DNA of 64,000 nt from Vulcanimicrobiota bacterium (GCA_027307235.1 DAHUXH010000006.1:62001-126000); one strand, 5' to 3'. Shown: positions 8,566 through 15,965, numbered from the stretch's first letter. Numbers and translations are program-made. Notes: generated by a model from the sequence alone, not told the origin.

Positions 8566-9335
8566 TAGAGACCGTTGCGGTGGAAGAGCGCCAGGCCTAT
8601 TAGGCTCAGGTGGGGATCGACGGTGTCGATCGCAGTGGTGTGCTTGGCGATGATCTCCGCGAGGCCGCCGGTCGCGACCGCGCGCGCGTGAACGTTCATC
8701 TCCGCGCGCATCCGCGACACGAGCGCCTCGGTTTGCCCGACGTAGCCGAAGATGATTCCGGCATCGAGGGCATCGGTCGTGTTGCGTCCGATCGCGTGCT
8801 GCGGCGCTTCAAGCGATATTTGCGGAAGCTTGGCGGTGCGCTGGAAGAGCGCGTCGATCGAGATGTTGATCCCCGGCGCGATCGCGACGCCCAAGTACTC
8901 GCCCTTCGCGGAGATCGCGATGAAGACGGTGGCAGTGCCGTAGCTGACCACGATCAGCGGGCCGCCGTAGCGCGTAAAGCCGCCGACCGCCGCGGCGACC
9001 AGATCCGCGCCGACCTCTCCGGGGCGCTCGGTGTGAATCGGCATCAAGCGCTGTTCGTTGGCGACGAAGAACCGGGGCGTGACGCCGAACAACTTCCGTG
9101 AAGCGTCGGCGAGCGTCGAGTCGAGCTTGGGCACGACGCTTGCGATAACGACGGCGTCGATGGTCTTTGGCTCGATCCCGTCGCTCACGAGAAGTTGTGC
9201 GAGCGTCGCGCGCACTTCGTCGGCGGTAACGAGCGGCTGCGTGCGAATACGCCAGGTGTGCATCGGGGTATCGCCCGGCAGCGCGAAGCATCCGACCTTC
9301 GTTTCGGTGTTACCGACGTCGATCGCTACCAGCAT
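8565..9335 (-). CDS. coaX: Type III pantothenate kinase (active-site motifs degenerate)
   Basis: CoaX phosphorylates pantothenate, the first step of coenzyme A synthesis. The 256-residue acetate-kinase-fold protein keeps the phosphate-1 motif DVGNTETK near the start, the IAPGINIS strand, the AKLP loop, GRNTTDALDAGIIFGYVGQ and ATGGLAEIIA. Two usual motifs differ: the interface motif GxDR reads GADL, and the phosphate-2 motif DFGTATT reads SYGTATV, so the aspartate is serine. Activity may be altered. The gene overlaps the coaBC stop (ATG 9335, or GTG 9338). It is the last gene of the panC-coaBC-coaX operon, and its stop lies in a palindromic repeat. Confidence 0.88.
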   Translation of the reverse strand: MLVAIDVGNTETKVGCFALPGDTPMHTWRIRTQPLVTADEVRATLAQLLVSDGIEPKTIDAVVIASVVPKLDSTLADASRKLFGVTPRFFVANEQRLMPIHTERPGEVGADLVAAAVGGFTRYGGPLIVVSYGTATVFIAISAKGEYLGVAIAPGINISIDALFQRTAKLPQISLEAPQHAIGRNTTDALDAGIIFGYVGQTEALVSRMRAEMNVHARAVATGGLAEIIAKHTTAIDTVDPHLSLIGLALFHRNGL

Positions 9336-10522
9336 CACCGCGCCTCCATCAGTTCCGCGACGGCATCGAGCAGACGTGCGGCAAGCACCGGCTTGCCGGC
9401 TCGGCCGAGATCGCGGCGCTCATGTTCATTCCACAGCAGCACGAGCGCATTCTCGCCGGTGCCGAATCCGCGTTCGCGCGACACGTCGTTGACGGCAATC
9501 GCATCGAGATGCTTGCGGACGAGTTTTTCGCGCGCGTGTTCTTCGTGGGCATCGGTTTCGGCGGCAAAGCCGACCAAGAACGTCGCGCCTTTGCGCTCGC
9601 CGATCGCCGCGAGCACGTCGGGTGTGCGTTCCATACGAACCGTGAGATCGTCGCCGTTCTTCTTGAGCTTGGTGTCACTGCGTTGCGCCGGACGCCAATC
9701 GGCCACCGCCGCGGTCGCGATCACGAGATCGGCTCCGGCCGCCGGACCCAGCGCGAGATCGTGCAGCTCTTGCGCGGTCGTGAAGCGCTCGACCGTCACG
9801 CCGTGCGGGGGTTCGAGCAGCGTCGGCCCAAGCAAGAGCGTCACCGTCGCGCCGCGCGCCGCTGCTTCACGCGCGAGGGCAATGCCCATCGCGGCGGTTG
9901 CCGCGTTGCTGACGAAACGCACCGGATCGAAGGCTTCCCGCGAGGGACCCGCCGTGATCGTGACGCGCAGGCCATCCATCGAGCGGCGGCGCGCGAGCGT
10001 GCGTTCAACGGTCTGGAGGATCCGCTCTTCGCTTGCAAGGCGCCCGACGCCGCGCTCGCGCTCGGCGAGAAACCCGGCGTCCGGTTCAACGATCTCGTAT
10101 CCGCGCGCACGCAACGTCGCGATGTGCTCGCGCGTGCTCGGATGTTCCCACATCGCTTCATTCATCGCAGGTGCGAGCACGATCGGAATGCGTGCGGCGA
10201 GCAACGCCGTCGTCACCATGTCGTCGGCGAGTCCGAGCGCGAGTTTGGCGATGAGATTCGCGGTTGCCGGGGCGACGACGGCAATGTCGGCTTCACGCAC
10301 CAGGCGAATGTGCGCGATGCGTTCGGGCGCATCCCACAACGACGTGTACACCGGGCGAGCGGTGAGTGCCGAAAACGTCAGCGGCGCGATGAACTGCTCG
10401 GCATGCGCGGTCATGATCACGTCCACGATTGCACCGCGCTGCACGAGCGTGCTGGTCAGGGATGCGGCCTTGTACGCGGCGATCCCGCCGGAGACCGCGA
10501 GAAGAATACGCGCTCCGTTCAT
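9335..10522 (-). CDS. coaBC: Bifunctional phosphopantothenoylcysteine decarboxylase / phosphopantothenate--cysteine ligase
   Basis: Couples cysteine to phosphopantothenate (CoaB) and decarboxylates the product (CoaC). In the 395-residue protein the flavoprotein CoaC half (1-180) shows LLAVSGGIAAYKA, the APATANLIAKLALGLADD segment and PAMNEAMWEHP. The CoaB half shows VTITAGPSREAFDPVRFVSN, VIATAAVADWRP and DTKLKKNGDDL. Oddities: the CoaC flap, usually ACG..G.GRM, reads AERERGVGRL without the catalytic cysteine, and the CoaB motif N.SSGxMG reads NAATAAMG. Start ATG 10522 overlaps the panC stop by 4 bases. Confidence 0.93.
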   Translation of the reverse strand: MNGARILLAVSGGIAAYKAASLTSTLVQRGAIVDVIMTAHAEQFIAPLTFSALTARPVYTSLWDAPERIAHIRLVREADIAVVAPATANLIAKLALGLADDMVTTALLAARIPIVLAPAMNEAMWEHPSTREHIATLRARGYEIVEPDAGFLAERERGVGRLASEERILQTVERTLARRRSMDGLRVTITAGPSREAFDPVRFVSNAATAAMGIALAREAAARGATVTLLLGPTLLEPPHGVTVERFTTAQELHDLALGPAAGADLVIATAAVADWRPAQRSDTKLKKNGDDLTVRMERTPDVLAAIGERKGATFLVGFAAETDAHEEHAREKLVRKHLDAIAVNDVSRERGFGTGENALVLLWNEHERRDLGRAGKPVLAARLLDAVAELMEAR

Positions 10523-11346
10523 GCCGCGATCCACACATTGTCGAGCAACCGCGTCGCGCCCAATCGCACCGCGCCGATCACGAACGCCGGCGCGCGCAGC
10601 ACATCGAGAGGCCGGTACGTGTCGGCATCGACGACGTCAAAATAGTCGAGCTGCAGAAGATCGCCGAGCGCCGCATGCGCATCGATGACCGCTTGGCTCT
10701 TCGAGCGGCCCGCTTCCATCGCGTCGCGCATCACTTGCAGCGCGCGATAGAGCGACGGCGCTTGTGCGCGCTCGTCCTGGTTCAAATACACGTTTCGGCT
10801 GGACATCGCCAAACCATCGGTTTCGCGCAGGGTCGGGACGATCTCGACGCGCGCGGCGCAGGCAAGATCGGCCATCATGCGGCGCAGCACCGCCGTCTGT
10901 TGGGCGTCCTTTTGCCCGAGAAAGAGAACGTCGGGCGCCACGATGTTGAGCAACTTTGCAACGATCGTTGCGACACCGCGAAAGTGCGTCGGACGAATCG
11001 CGCCTTCAAACGTGCGGCCGATCTCGCCGACGTCCACCGTCGTGGTGAATTCCGGCGGATACATGGTCGCGACGTCCGGCGCGAAGAGCACGTCGACACC
11101 GCCCGCCGACAGCTTCGCGCGATCGCCTTCGAAGTCGCGCGGATACGTTCCCAGATCTTCGTTCGCCGCGAATTGCAGCGGATTGACGAACACCGATGCA
11201 GCGACTGTCTTGCACTGTGCGCGTGCTGCATTGATCAGCGAAAGATGACCGGGATGCAGCGCGCCCATCGTCGGCACGAAGCCGACCGGACGGGGAGCGC
11301 GCGCGATCAGCGCGCGAGTTGCAAAGATGTCCGTGACGATCTCCAC
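10519..11346 (-). CDS. panC: Pantothenate synthetase
   Basis: Joins pantoate and beta-alanine with ATP to make pantothenate. At 275 residues it is of family length. It has the HIGH-like motif PTMGALHPGHLSLI (about 25-38), ASVFVNPLQFAANEDLGTYPR, the FLGQKDAQQ segment and the SSRNVYL signature. The start is GTG 11346 with GGGGAGG about 6 bases upstream. It heads the coenzyme A precursor genes panC-coaBC-coaX and follows a small FHA gene by 23 bases. The catalytic motifs look intact, unlike those in the two genes downstream. Confidence 0.96.
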   Translation of the reverse strand: MEIVTDIFATRALIARAPRPVGFVPTMGALHPGHLSLINAARAQCKTVAASVFVNPLQFAANEDLGTYPRDFEGDRAKLSAGGVDVLFAPDVATMYPPEFTTTVDVGEIGRTFEGAIRPTHFRGVATIVAKLLNIVAPDVLFLGQKDAQQTAVLRRMMADLACAARVEIVPTLRETDGLAMSSRNVYLNQDERAQAPSLYRALQVMRDAMEAGRSKSQAVIDAHAALGDLLQLDYFDVVDADTYRPLDVLRAPAFVIGAVRLGATRLLDNVWIAA

Positions 11347-11369
11347 TGCACCCTCCCCTGCGAAGCCGG

Positions 11370-11663
11370 CTACGCCTGCGTTACGCGCAAGACGGTCCGG
11401 CCGACGGTAAACGGCACACCCAGTTCCAACTCGGCCGTCCCTTGAACCAAACGTCCACCGAGCTTGGTCCCGTTGCGGCTTTCGAGGTCGGTCAGCACGA
11501 GGTGCTCACCGTCGATCGCGAGGCGAGCGTGGCGGCGCGACACGTACCGGTCGAGCGCGATGCACGCATCGGCCACCTCGTCGTCGCGACCGATCGTGAT
11601 GTCGCGCTCAAACGTCCAGGTCTTTCCGTCGAGCGGCCCGCTCAACACTTCGAGCAGATACAT
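11370..11663 (-). CDS. Single-domain FHA protein
   Basis: A 97-residue protein consisting of one forkhead-associated domain, which binds phosphothreonine peptides. The signature residues are present: TIGRDDEVADACI with the GR pair, YVSRRHARL with SRRH, and DLESRNGTKLGG with NGT. There is no signal peptide or membrane segment. It lies 23 bases before panC on the same strand. No Ser/Thr kinase gene occurs in the window, so its partner is unknown. It is divergent from the small gene at 11771 across a 107-base gap that should hold both promoters; I see no convincing boxes there. Confidence 0.9.
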   Translation of the reverse strand: MYLLEVLSGPLDGKTWTFERDITIGRDDEVADACIALDRYVSRRHARLAIDGEHLVLTDLESRNGTKLGGRLVQGTAELELGVPFTVGRTVLRVTQA

Positions 11664-11770
11664 GGCGGCGCGCCCTTCGCTACGGGCCCTCGCCTGCCTG
11701 CAAGATTAAGAAACGAGTTAAGTCGTGACTAAGATAATGCAAGTTTGGGGACGATACTTGGTAGGCGACC

Positions 11771-11983
11771 ATGAACGACAGAATCGACGAACTCCTGCAC
11801 CTCATCGAGGTGGAACCCGAAGCTTTGCGTGAGGCGGAGTTCCTGCAGGCACAGGCGATTCTGGAGACGATGGTCGGCAAGCAGGTCACCGCAGCCGAAA
11901 TCGACGAGACCCGCATCGTCATCACAACGTCCGACGGCAACAAATACTTCTTTTACGGCTTCTTGGGCGGCGCCCAAGAATAA
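11771..11983 (+). CDS. Small conserved-looking protein of unknown function
   Basis: A 70-residue acidic protein, ATG 11771, ending in TAA at 11983. The N-terminal half is a predicted helix rich in E and L (IDELLHLIEVEPEALREAEFLQAQAILETMV). The C-terminal half is beta-prone (TRIVITTSDGNKYFFYGFLG). There are no cysteines, signal peptide or membrane segment. Codon usage is typical of the region. It stands alone on the plus strand, divergent from the FHA gene and convergent with a PilZ gene, with a palindromic repeat between the two stops. No family is recognised. Confidence 0.6.
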   Translation: MNDRIDELLHLIEVEPEALREAEFLQAQAILETMVGKQVTAAEIDETRIVITTSDGNKYFFYGFLGGAQE

Positions 11984-11994
11984 CGGCACAACCC

Positions 11995-12055
11995 GAGGGA
12001 AGCGCTGATTTTCGTCGGGCCGAGGCGCGGAGAGGCGGAAATCGGCGCTTCCCTC
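11995..12055. repeat. Palindromic intergenic repeat, short copy (B)
   Basis: A 61-base element with 20-base arms at 11995-12014 and 12036-12055 that pair except at two positions. Its core at 12005-12034 is nearly identical to copy A at 8526-8555 in the opposite orientation. The inner hairpin of copy A (about 45 bases) is missing. It sits between convergent genes and its right arm ends at the TAG stop of the PilZ gene, so it can act as a two-way terminator. Confidence 0.75.
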
Positions 12056-12450
12056 TAGTGTTGTTCGTCGCGGACGAAAGCGACGATGGCCTCTAGGTCA
12101 GGGATGGCGTATTGGGTGAAGGCGATACCGTGCGCGTACCGTGCGAGCGCAGCGTCGTAAAACGACAGCACCACGCGCCCGTGAACCAGAATCTCGGTGG
12201 TATGACGCGGCAACGCGAAGCGGAGCGCGACGCGCTGACCGGCCGCCAAATCGCTCGTGGTGAGCACACGCATTCCGCCCGCGCTCAGGTCGATCGCCGA
12301 GCCCTCGGTAACCAGTTCAAATCCCGGTACGATCACGGTGACCGGGAACTCGACGCTCGCTCGGTAGTACCGCCGTTGCGCGGCTGGCCGGCCCTGGGTG
12401 CTCACAGTCGTTGCCTTCTCGCTCGGCTTTCCGCCGCCTTCCATCTTCAC
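12055..12450 (-). CDS. PilZ domain protein
   Basis: A 131-residue protein with a single PilZ domain, which binds cyclic di-GMP. RRYYRASVEFPV (about 26-37) supplies the RxxxR motif and IDLSAGGMRVL (about 58-68) the D/N-x-S-x-x-G motif, followed by the beta-barrel strands. Start GTG 12450 overlaps the previous gene's stop as GTGA; an ATG at 12444 would be 2 residues shorter. It is last in the run lexA - EIIC - YnbB-like - PilZ. No diguanylate cyclase is in the window. Confidence 0.88.
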   Translation of the reverse strand: MKMEGGGKPSEKATTVSTQGRPAAQRRYYRASVEFPVTVIVPGFELVTEGSAIDLSAGGMRVLTTSDLAAGQRVALRFALPRHTTEILVHGRVVLSFYDAALARYAHGIAFTQYAIPDLEAIVAFVRDEQH

Positions 12451-13697
12451 GATGCCACAACCGCGTCGGCTGCGAATAACGCACCGAGATATGCATGCTC
12501 AGCGACGACGCCGCCCTGCACGTACACCTCGAACGGCTCGCGTAACGGCGCGTCACACGAGAGTTCGATAGTTGCTCCACCGACAAAGGCACCGCTCGAC
12601 ATAACGACCGGATCAGCATATCCGGGAACCGCACCGGGCTCCGGCGAGAAACGCGCATTGATCGGCATCGCCCGCTGCAAGCCGCGTGCGAACGCGAGCA
12701 AACGCTCGCGGTTTCCGAGTGCAATTGCCTGCACGATGTCCGTGCGCACGTCTCCTGGTTGCGGATCGATCACATATCCAAGCTCCGCGAAAAGAGCGGC
12801 GATAAAATTAAGCCCGCGTAAAGTTTGCTCGACCACGAGCGGCGCCACGAAAAGCCCCTGCACGAACGCACGCCCGAAACCGAGCGTGGGCCCGAGTGCC
12901 GTCCCAAGTCCCGGTGCATACAAACGCGCCGCGATTTTCTCGACGAGATCGTGTCTGCCGGCGATGTAACCGCCGGCCGGAGCGAGCGCGCCGCCCACGT
13001 TCTTGATCAGCGACCCCATCACCAAGTCAGCGCCGACGTGCGTCGGTTCACGTGCTTCAACCAGTTCGCCGTAACAATTGTCGACGAGAATCGCGCAGCG
13101 CGGCGCATGCTTCTTGATCAGCGCGAACGTGCGGTCGAGCTGTGCGATCGAGAGCGAACGGCGCGGCGCATACCCGCGCGAACGCTGGACAAAGACCGCT
13201 GCCGGCTGTACGGCGTCGAGTTCGCGCGAGAGCGCCGCATGATCCACGCCGCCTTCCTGCGCGAGCGCGATCTCACGATAGTGGATGCCGTGCGCGACCA
13301 GCGAGTGCGGCGCGTCGCAAATCGCGTTGCGCAAGGTGTCATACGGGCGTCCGGCGATGGCGAGCAGTGTGTCGCCGGGGGGCACGCAAGCCGCAAGCGA
13401 TGCGACGATGGCGTGGGTGCCGCTGACAATCGACAGGCGCGCAAGCGCGCGTTCAGCGCCGAATATCCGCGCGAGCAGGTTCTCGTATCGCGCTCGCGCG
13501 GCGTCATCGTAGCCGTATCCGGTCGATCCAGCGAGATCGCTCTCGTCGATCCCTTCGTCGAAAAATGCGCGCAGCACGTTGGCTTTGACCTGCGCTTGCG
13601 CGTCGTAGCGCAGGTCGCGCACGCGCTCTTGCGCGCGCAGCGCGGCGTCGCGAACGCGCGGCGACACACTGAAACGTTCGAGCAACGCATCGATCAT
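12447..13697 (-). CDS. YnbB-like PLP enzyme (methionine gamma-lyase / aluminium resistance family)
   Basis: A 416-residue fold type I PLP enzyme of the COG4100 family, related to cystathionine lyases. Family-typical parts are GSTGYGYDDAARARYENLLARIFGAERALAR, the RPYDTL loop, VFVQRSRGYAPRRSL, CAILVDNCYGELVE with the cofactor aspartate and GSLIKNVGGALAPAGGYIAGR with the Schiff-base lysine. The cellular substrate of this family is not well established. Start ATG 13697 overlaps the EIIC stop by 4 bases, so it is translationally coupled to that gene. Confidence 0.87.
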   Translation of the reverse strand: MIDALLERFSVSPRVRDAALRAQERVRDLRYDAQAQVKANVLRAFFDEGIDESDLAGSTGYGYDDAARARYENLLARIFGAERALARLSIVSGTHAIVASLAACVPPGDTLLAIAGRPYDTLRNAICDAPHSLVAHGIHYREIALAQEGGVDHAALSRELDAVQPAAVFVQRSRGYAPRRSLSIAQLDRTFALIKKHAPRCAILVDNCYGELVEAREPTHVGADLVMGSLIKNVGGALAPAGGYIAGRHDLVEKIAARLYAPGLGTALGPTLGFGRAFVQGLFVAPLVVEQTLRGLNFIAALFAELGYVIDPQPGDVRTDIVQAIALGNRERLLAFARGLQRAMPINARFSPEPGAVPGYADPVVMSSGAFVGGATIELSCDAPLREPFEVYVQGGVVAEHAYLGALFAADAVVAS

Positions 13698-14872
13698 GAT
13701 TTCGCCAGTTCCCGGCGCTCGTAGGCACGCAGGAAGGGATAGTAGATGGCAGTCGAGATCGCCAGGTTCACGAAGACGAGCGCGACCGCGCGCAGATCCA
13801 CGGTTGCGATGAACGAGGAGACAATCGTGGGCACCGTTGAGGGCACGTAGAATGCGGGGCGCCCGACCAGATTGTAGGCGACGGCCAGGTACGTGATGGT
13901 CGCGATCGCGAGCGGCGCCAGCAAGAACGGCACCGCGAAGACCGGATTATAGACGATCGGCAAGCCGAACAACAACGGTTCGTTGATATTGAACAGCGCG
14001 GGGGCGAGCGACACGCGTCCCACCGTGCGCAAGCGTCCGACGCGCGAGATCGCCAGCAGCAACGACAGCGGCAGCGTCGCACCGGCACCGCCGGGGAAAA
14101 CGAACACGAACAGCGAGACGGTCACGATGTGCGGAAGCGGCGCGTGCGCTGCGAATGCACTCGAATTTTCGGCTTGTAACGTCAAGTACAACGGCGTGAC
14201 GATCGCGGCGAAGAGCGCCGGACCGTGGACGCCGATCAGCCAGAGCGCACATTCGAGCACGACGATCAACGCAAGCGCGACATATGAGTCACCGAGCGTC
14301 GCGAGCGGCGAAAGCATGGCGATGACGGCGGCCGGCACGGAGATGTGCAACGCCGCAAGTCCGAGCCCCACACCGATCGTCAACGCCAATCCCAGCAGTT
14401 GCGCGAGCGTCTTGTGCGCGATGGCGCGCACGCATATCTCGATGATGCCCGAGGCCATGATCACGGTGAGGATCGCGATCAGCAGCGCACTGGTTCCGAA
14501 CGATCGCAAGTATTCGACGGTCGGCGTGAACGGCCGCGGCGCGACCAGGGCGAACGCGAGCACGCAAGTCGCGGTGAAGAGCGCCGGCAACATCTCTATC
14601 TTCGCGGCCAATCGCCACGCCAAAATGGGCACCAGCGCCACGCCCATCACCGTGAACGACGGAATGATGATCTGCGCGATACGGCGCGCCAGTTCGTTGC
14701 CGCTGTGCGGAATGTGGAGCAGGAGCAACGCCGCGAAACACACCCCGAAGCCGATCAGACTCCAGGGCAGGCTTTCGCGGATGGCTACCGGGGTGGGGCG
14801 CTCCCCGAGCGCGTGCAAGAACGCGTCAGAGCTTGCGAACCACCGCTTCAACGCGACCGACGATATCGACAT
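13694..14872 (-). CDS. PTS transporter subunit EIIC, lactose/cellobiose-type
   Basis: A membrane permease domain of a phosphotransferase system, 392 residues with about ten hydrophobic segments. The family signatures are AIRESLPWSLIGF near 30-45 and APALFNINEPLLFGLPIVYNP, the NEP sugar-binding motif, near 290. No EIIA, EIIB, HPr or enzyme I gene lies nearby, so it may be an orphan or may transport without phosphorylation. The ATG at 14872 lies inside the end of lexA (47-base overlap); no ATG, GTG or TTG with a ribosome site occurs nearer the lexA stop. It is followed by the YnbB-like gene with a 4-base overlap. Confidence 0.85.
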   Translation of the reverse strand: MSISSVALKRWFASSDAFLHALGERPTPVAIRESLPWSLIGFGVCFAALLLLHIPHSGNELARRIAQIIIPSFTVMGVALVPILAWRLAAKIEMLPALFTATCVLAFALVAPRPFTPTVEYLRSFGTSALLIAILTVIMASGIIEICVRAIAHKTLAQLLGLALTIGVGLGLAALHISVPAAVIAMLSPLATLGDSYVALALIVVLECALWLIGVHGPALFAAIVTPLYLTLQAENSSAFAAHAPLPHIVTVSLFVFVFPGGAGATLPLSLLLAISRVGRLRTVGRVSLAPALFNINEPLLFGLPIVYNPVFAVPFLLAPLAIATITYLAVAYNLVGRPAFYVPSTVPTIVSSFIATVDLRAVALVFVNLAISTAIYYPFLRAYERRELAKS

Positions 14873-15437
14873 CGCTCGCGTAGATTGGCGCCATCTGCTT
14901 ATTCTCCGGCTGCAACCGCACGCGGGTACCTTCTTTATAGAAGGTCTTGACGGTAGCTTCGCCCTCGATCATCGCCACCACGATCTCGCCGTTCTGCGCG
15001 TTTTTCTGCGGCCGCACGACGAGCAAGTCGCCGTCGAGGATGCCCGCGTCGATCATCGAGTCGCCCGCAACGCGCAGCGCAAACGCATTGGAAAGCTTTG
15101 GCAGGAAAGAGGTCGGCAACGCGAATTCGCCTTCGATATTCTCCTGCGCGGTGATCGGCGTGCCGGCCGCGACTTTGCCGACAATCGGCATCGCAATGGT
15201 CTCCGGAGCGGCGCCGGCCGGACCATCGGCGCGCAGCGCGCGGGGCTTGGTCGGGTCGCGCGAGATCAGCCCGCGGCGCTCGAGGCTCTTGAGGTGCGAG
15301 TGGATCGTCGAGGAGGACGACAAGCCGACGCGCTCGCCGATCTCACGCACCGAAGGCGGATAGCCATGCTCGGCGGTCAGCTCGCGGATCGCTTCGAGTA
15401 TGCTGCGCTGGCGGTCGGTTGCCGGCTTCTCGGTCAC
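14826..15437 (-). CDS. lexA: LexA repressor
   Basis: SOS-response repressor that dimerises on operator DNA and self-cleaves when RecA is activated. In the 203-residue protein the winged helix-turn-helix (about 1-70) includes YPPSVREIGERVGLSSSSTIHSHLKSLERRG. The AAG cleavage site lies in VGKVAAGTPI, the catalytic serine in GDSMIDAGILDGDLLVV and the lysine in ATVKTFYK. Start GTG 15437 has AAAGGAG 7 bases upstream. A divergent LysM gene faces it across 219 bases containing three matching LexA sites, one of which overlaps the presumed lexA promoter. Confidence 0.97.
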   Translation of the reverse strand: MTEKPATDRQRSILEAIRELTAEHGYPPSVREIGERVGLSSSSTIHSHLKSLERRGLISRDPTKPRALRADGPAGAAPETIAMPIVGKVAAGTPITAQENIEGEFALPTSFLPKLSNAFALRVAGDSMIDAGILDGDLLVVRPQKNAQNGEIVVAMIEGEATVKTFYKEGTRVRLQPENKQMAPIYASDVDIVGRVEAVVRKL

Positions 15438-15491
15438 GCCGTTCTCCTTTCCACTATGCCATGCATATGGCACCGGATTCGGGTACACCCT

Positions 15492-15497
15492 ATCATA
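15492..15497 (-). promoter_or_regulatory. Candidate lexA -10 box
   Basis: On the minus strand this reads TATGAT, 54 bases before the lexA GTG. The expected -35 zone falls on the LexA site at 15513-15526, which would give self-repression. No good -35 hexamer is visible, so the call is tentative. Confidence 0.4.
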
Positions 15498-15512
15498 GGG
15501 TCAGAAAAAAAG

Positions 15513-15526
15513 CAAACATACGTTCG
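15513..15526. promoter_or_regulatory. LexA operator 1 (lexA-proximal)
   Basis: The minus strand reads CGAACGTATGTTTG, which fits the Gram-positive SOS box CGAAC-N4-GTTYG. It lies between the candidate lexA -10 and the -35 (15534) of the divergent gene, so it can repress both. Confidence 0.8.
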
Positions 15527-15533
15527 AAACGCC

Positions 15534-15564
15534 TTGACAGCTTGTGGAGAAGTCATGCTAAAAT
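15534..15564 (+). promoter_or_regulatory. Promoter of the divergent LysM gene
   Basis: TTGACA at 15534-15539 and TAAAAT at 15559-15564 are separated by 19 bases. TGC before the -10 makes it an extended -10 (TGCTAAAAT), which compensates for the long spacer. It is flanked by LexA operators 1 and 2. Confidence 0.7.
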
Positions 15565-15572
15565 CTAGGGGA

Positions 15573-15586
15573 CGAACAAGCGTTTG
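15573..15586. promoter_or_regulatory. LexA operator 2
   Basis: Reads CGAACAAGCGTTTG, the same CGAAC-N4-GTTTG pattern as operators 1 and 3. It sits at about the transcription start of the LysM gene, a position that blocks initiation. Confidence 0.8.
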
Positions 15587-15612
15587 GCCCAAGATATCGA
15601 CCGAATCGTCAT

Positions 15613-15626
15613 CGAACGAATGTTTG
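15613..15626. promoter_or_regulatory. LexA operator 3
   Basis: Reads CGAACGAATGTTTG. It lies in the untranslated leader, 31 bases before the GTG of the LysM gene and 40 bases centre-to-centre from operator 2, close to four helical turns, which would allow cooperative binding. Confidence 0.8.
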
Positions 15627-15656
15627 CCACTAGATAGAGTAAGGAGCAAGACCACC

Positions 15657-15935
15657 GTGAAACCGCGCAAACGTCCCACGCTGATGCCCGCGATCGCACT
15701 CGCGACGCTTGGTTTGATGGTCGCCCTCCCGACGCTTTCGGGAAGCCTCCACGCAGCGAGCGAGCAGCGCTACACGACGCACACGGTTCGCGGCGGCGAC
15801 ACGCTCTGGGCGATCGCGGCGGCGCACACGCCCGGCGACGGCGACGTTCAAGACACCATCGACCGCATCACGGCGATCAACCATCTCGGCTCCGGATCCA
15901 TTCACATCGGCGAACACCTCCGCGTCCCGGAATAA
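15657..15935 (+). CDS. YneA-like LysM protein, predicted SOS cell-division inhibitor
   Basis: A 92-residue protein from GTG 15657 (AAGGAG 11 bases upstream). The basic start KPRKRPTL is followed by one hydrophobic segment (about 9-28, a signal or anchor) and then a LysM peptidoglycan-binding domain (about 39-91) with YTTHTVRGGDTLWAIA, ITAINHL and IHIGEHLRVPE. Size, layout and position divergent from lexA match Bacillus YneA, which delays division during SOS. Three LexA operators lie in its promoter region. Sequence identity to YneA outside LysM is not evident, so the division role is inferred from context. A strong terminator follows. Confidence 0.75.
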   Translation: MKPRKRPTLMPAIALATLGLMVALPTLSGSLHAASEQRYTTHTVRGGDTLWAIAAAHTPGDGDVQDTIDRITAINHLGSGSIHIGEHLRVPE

Positions 15936-15965
15936 GACAGTCTCTCCAGAGCGATAGAAGACAAA

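Noticed and set aside
13983-15935. 650-codon plus-strand frame leading into the LysM gene
   Set aside because: Only the last 92 codons (from GTG 15657) have a ribosome site and a LysM domain. The rest lies antisense to EIIC and lexA.
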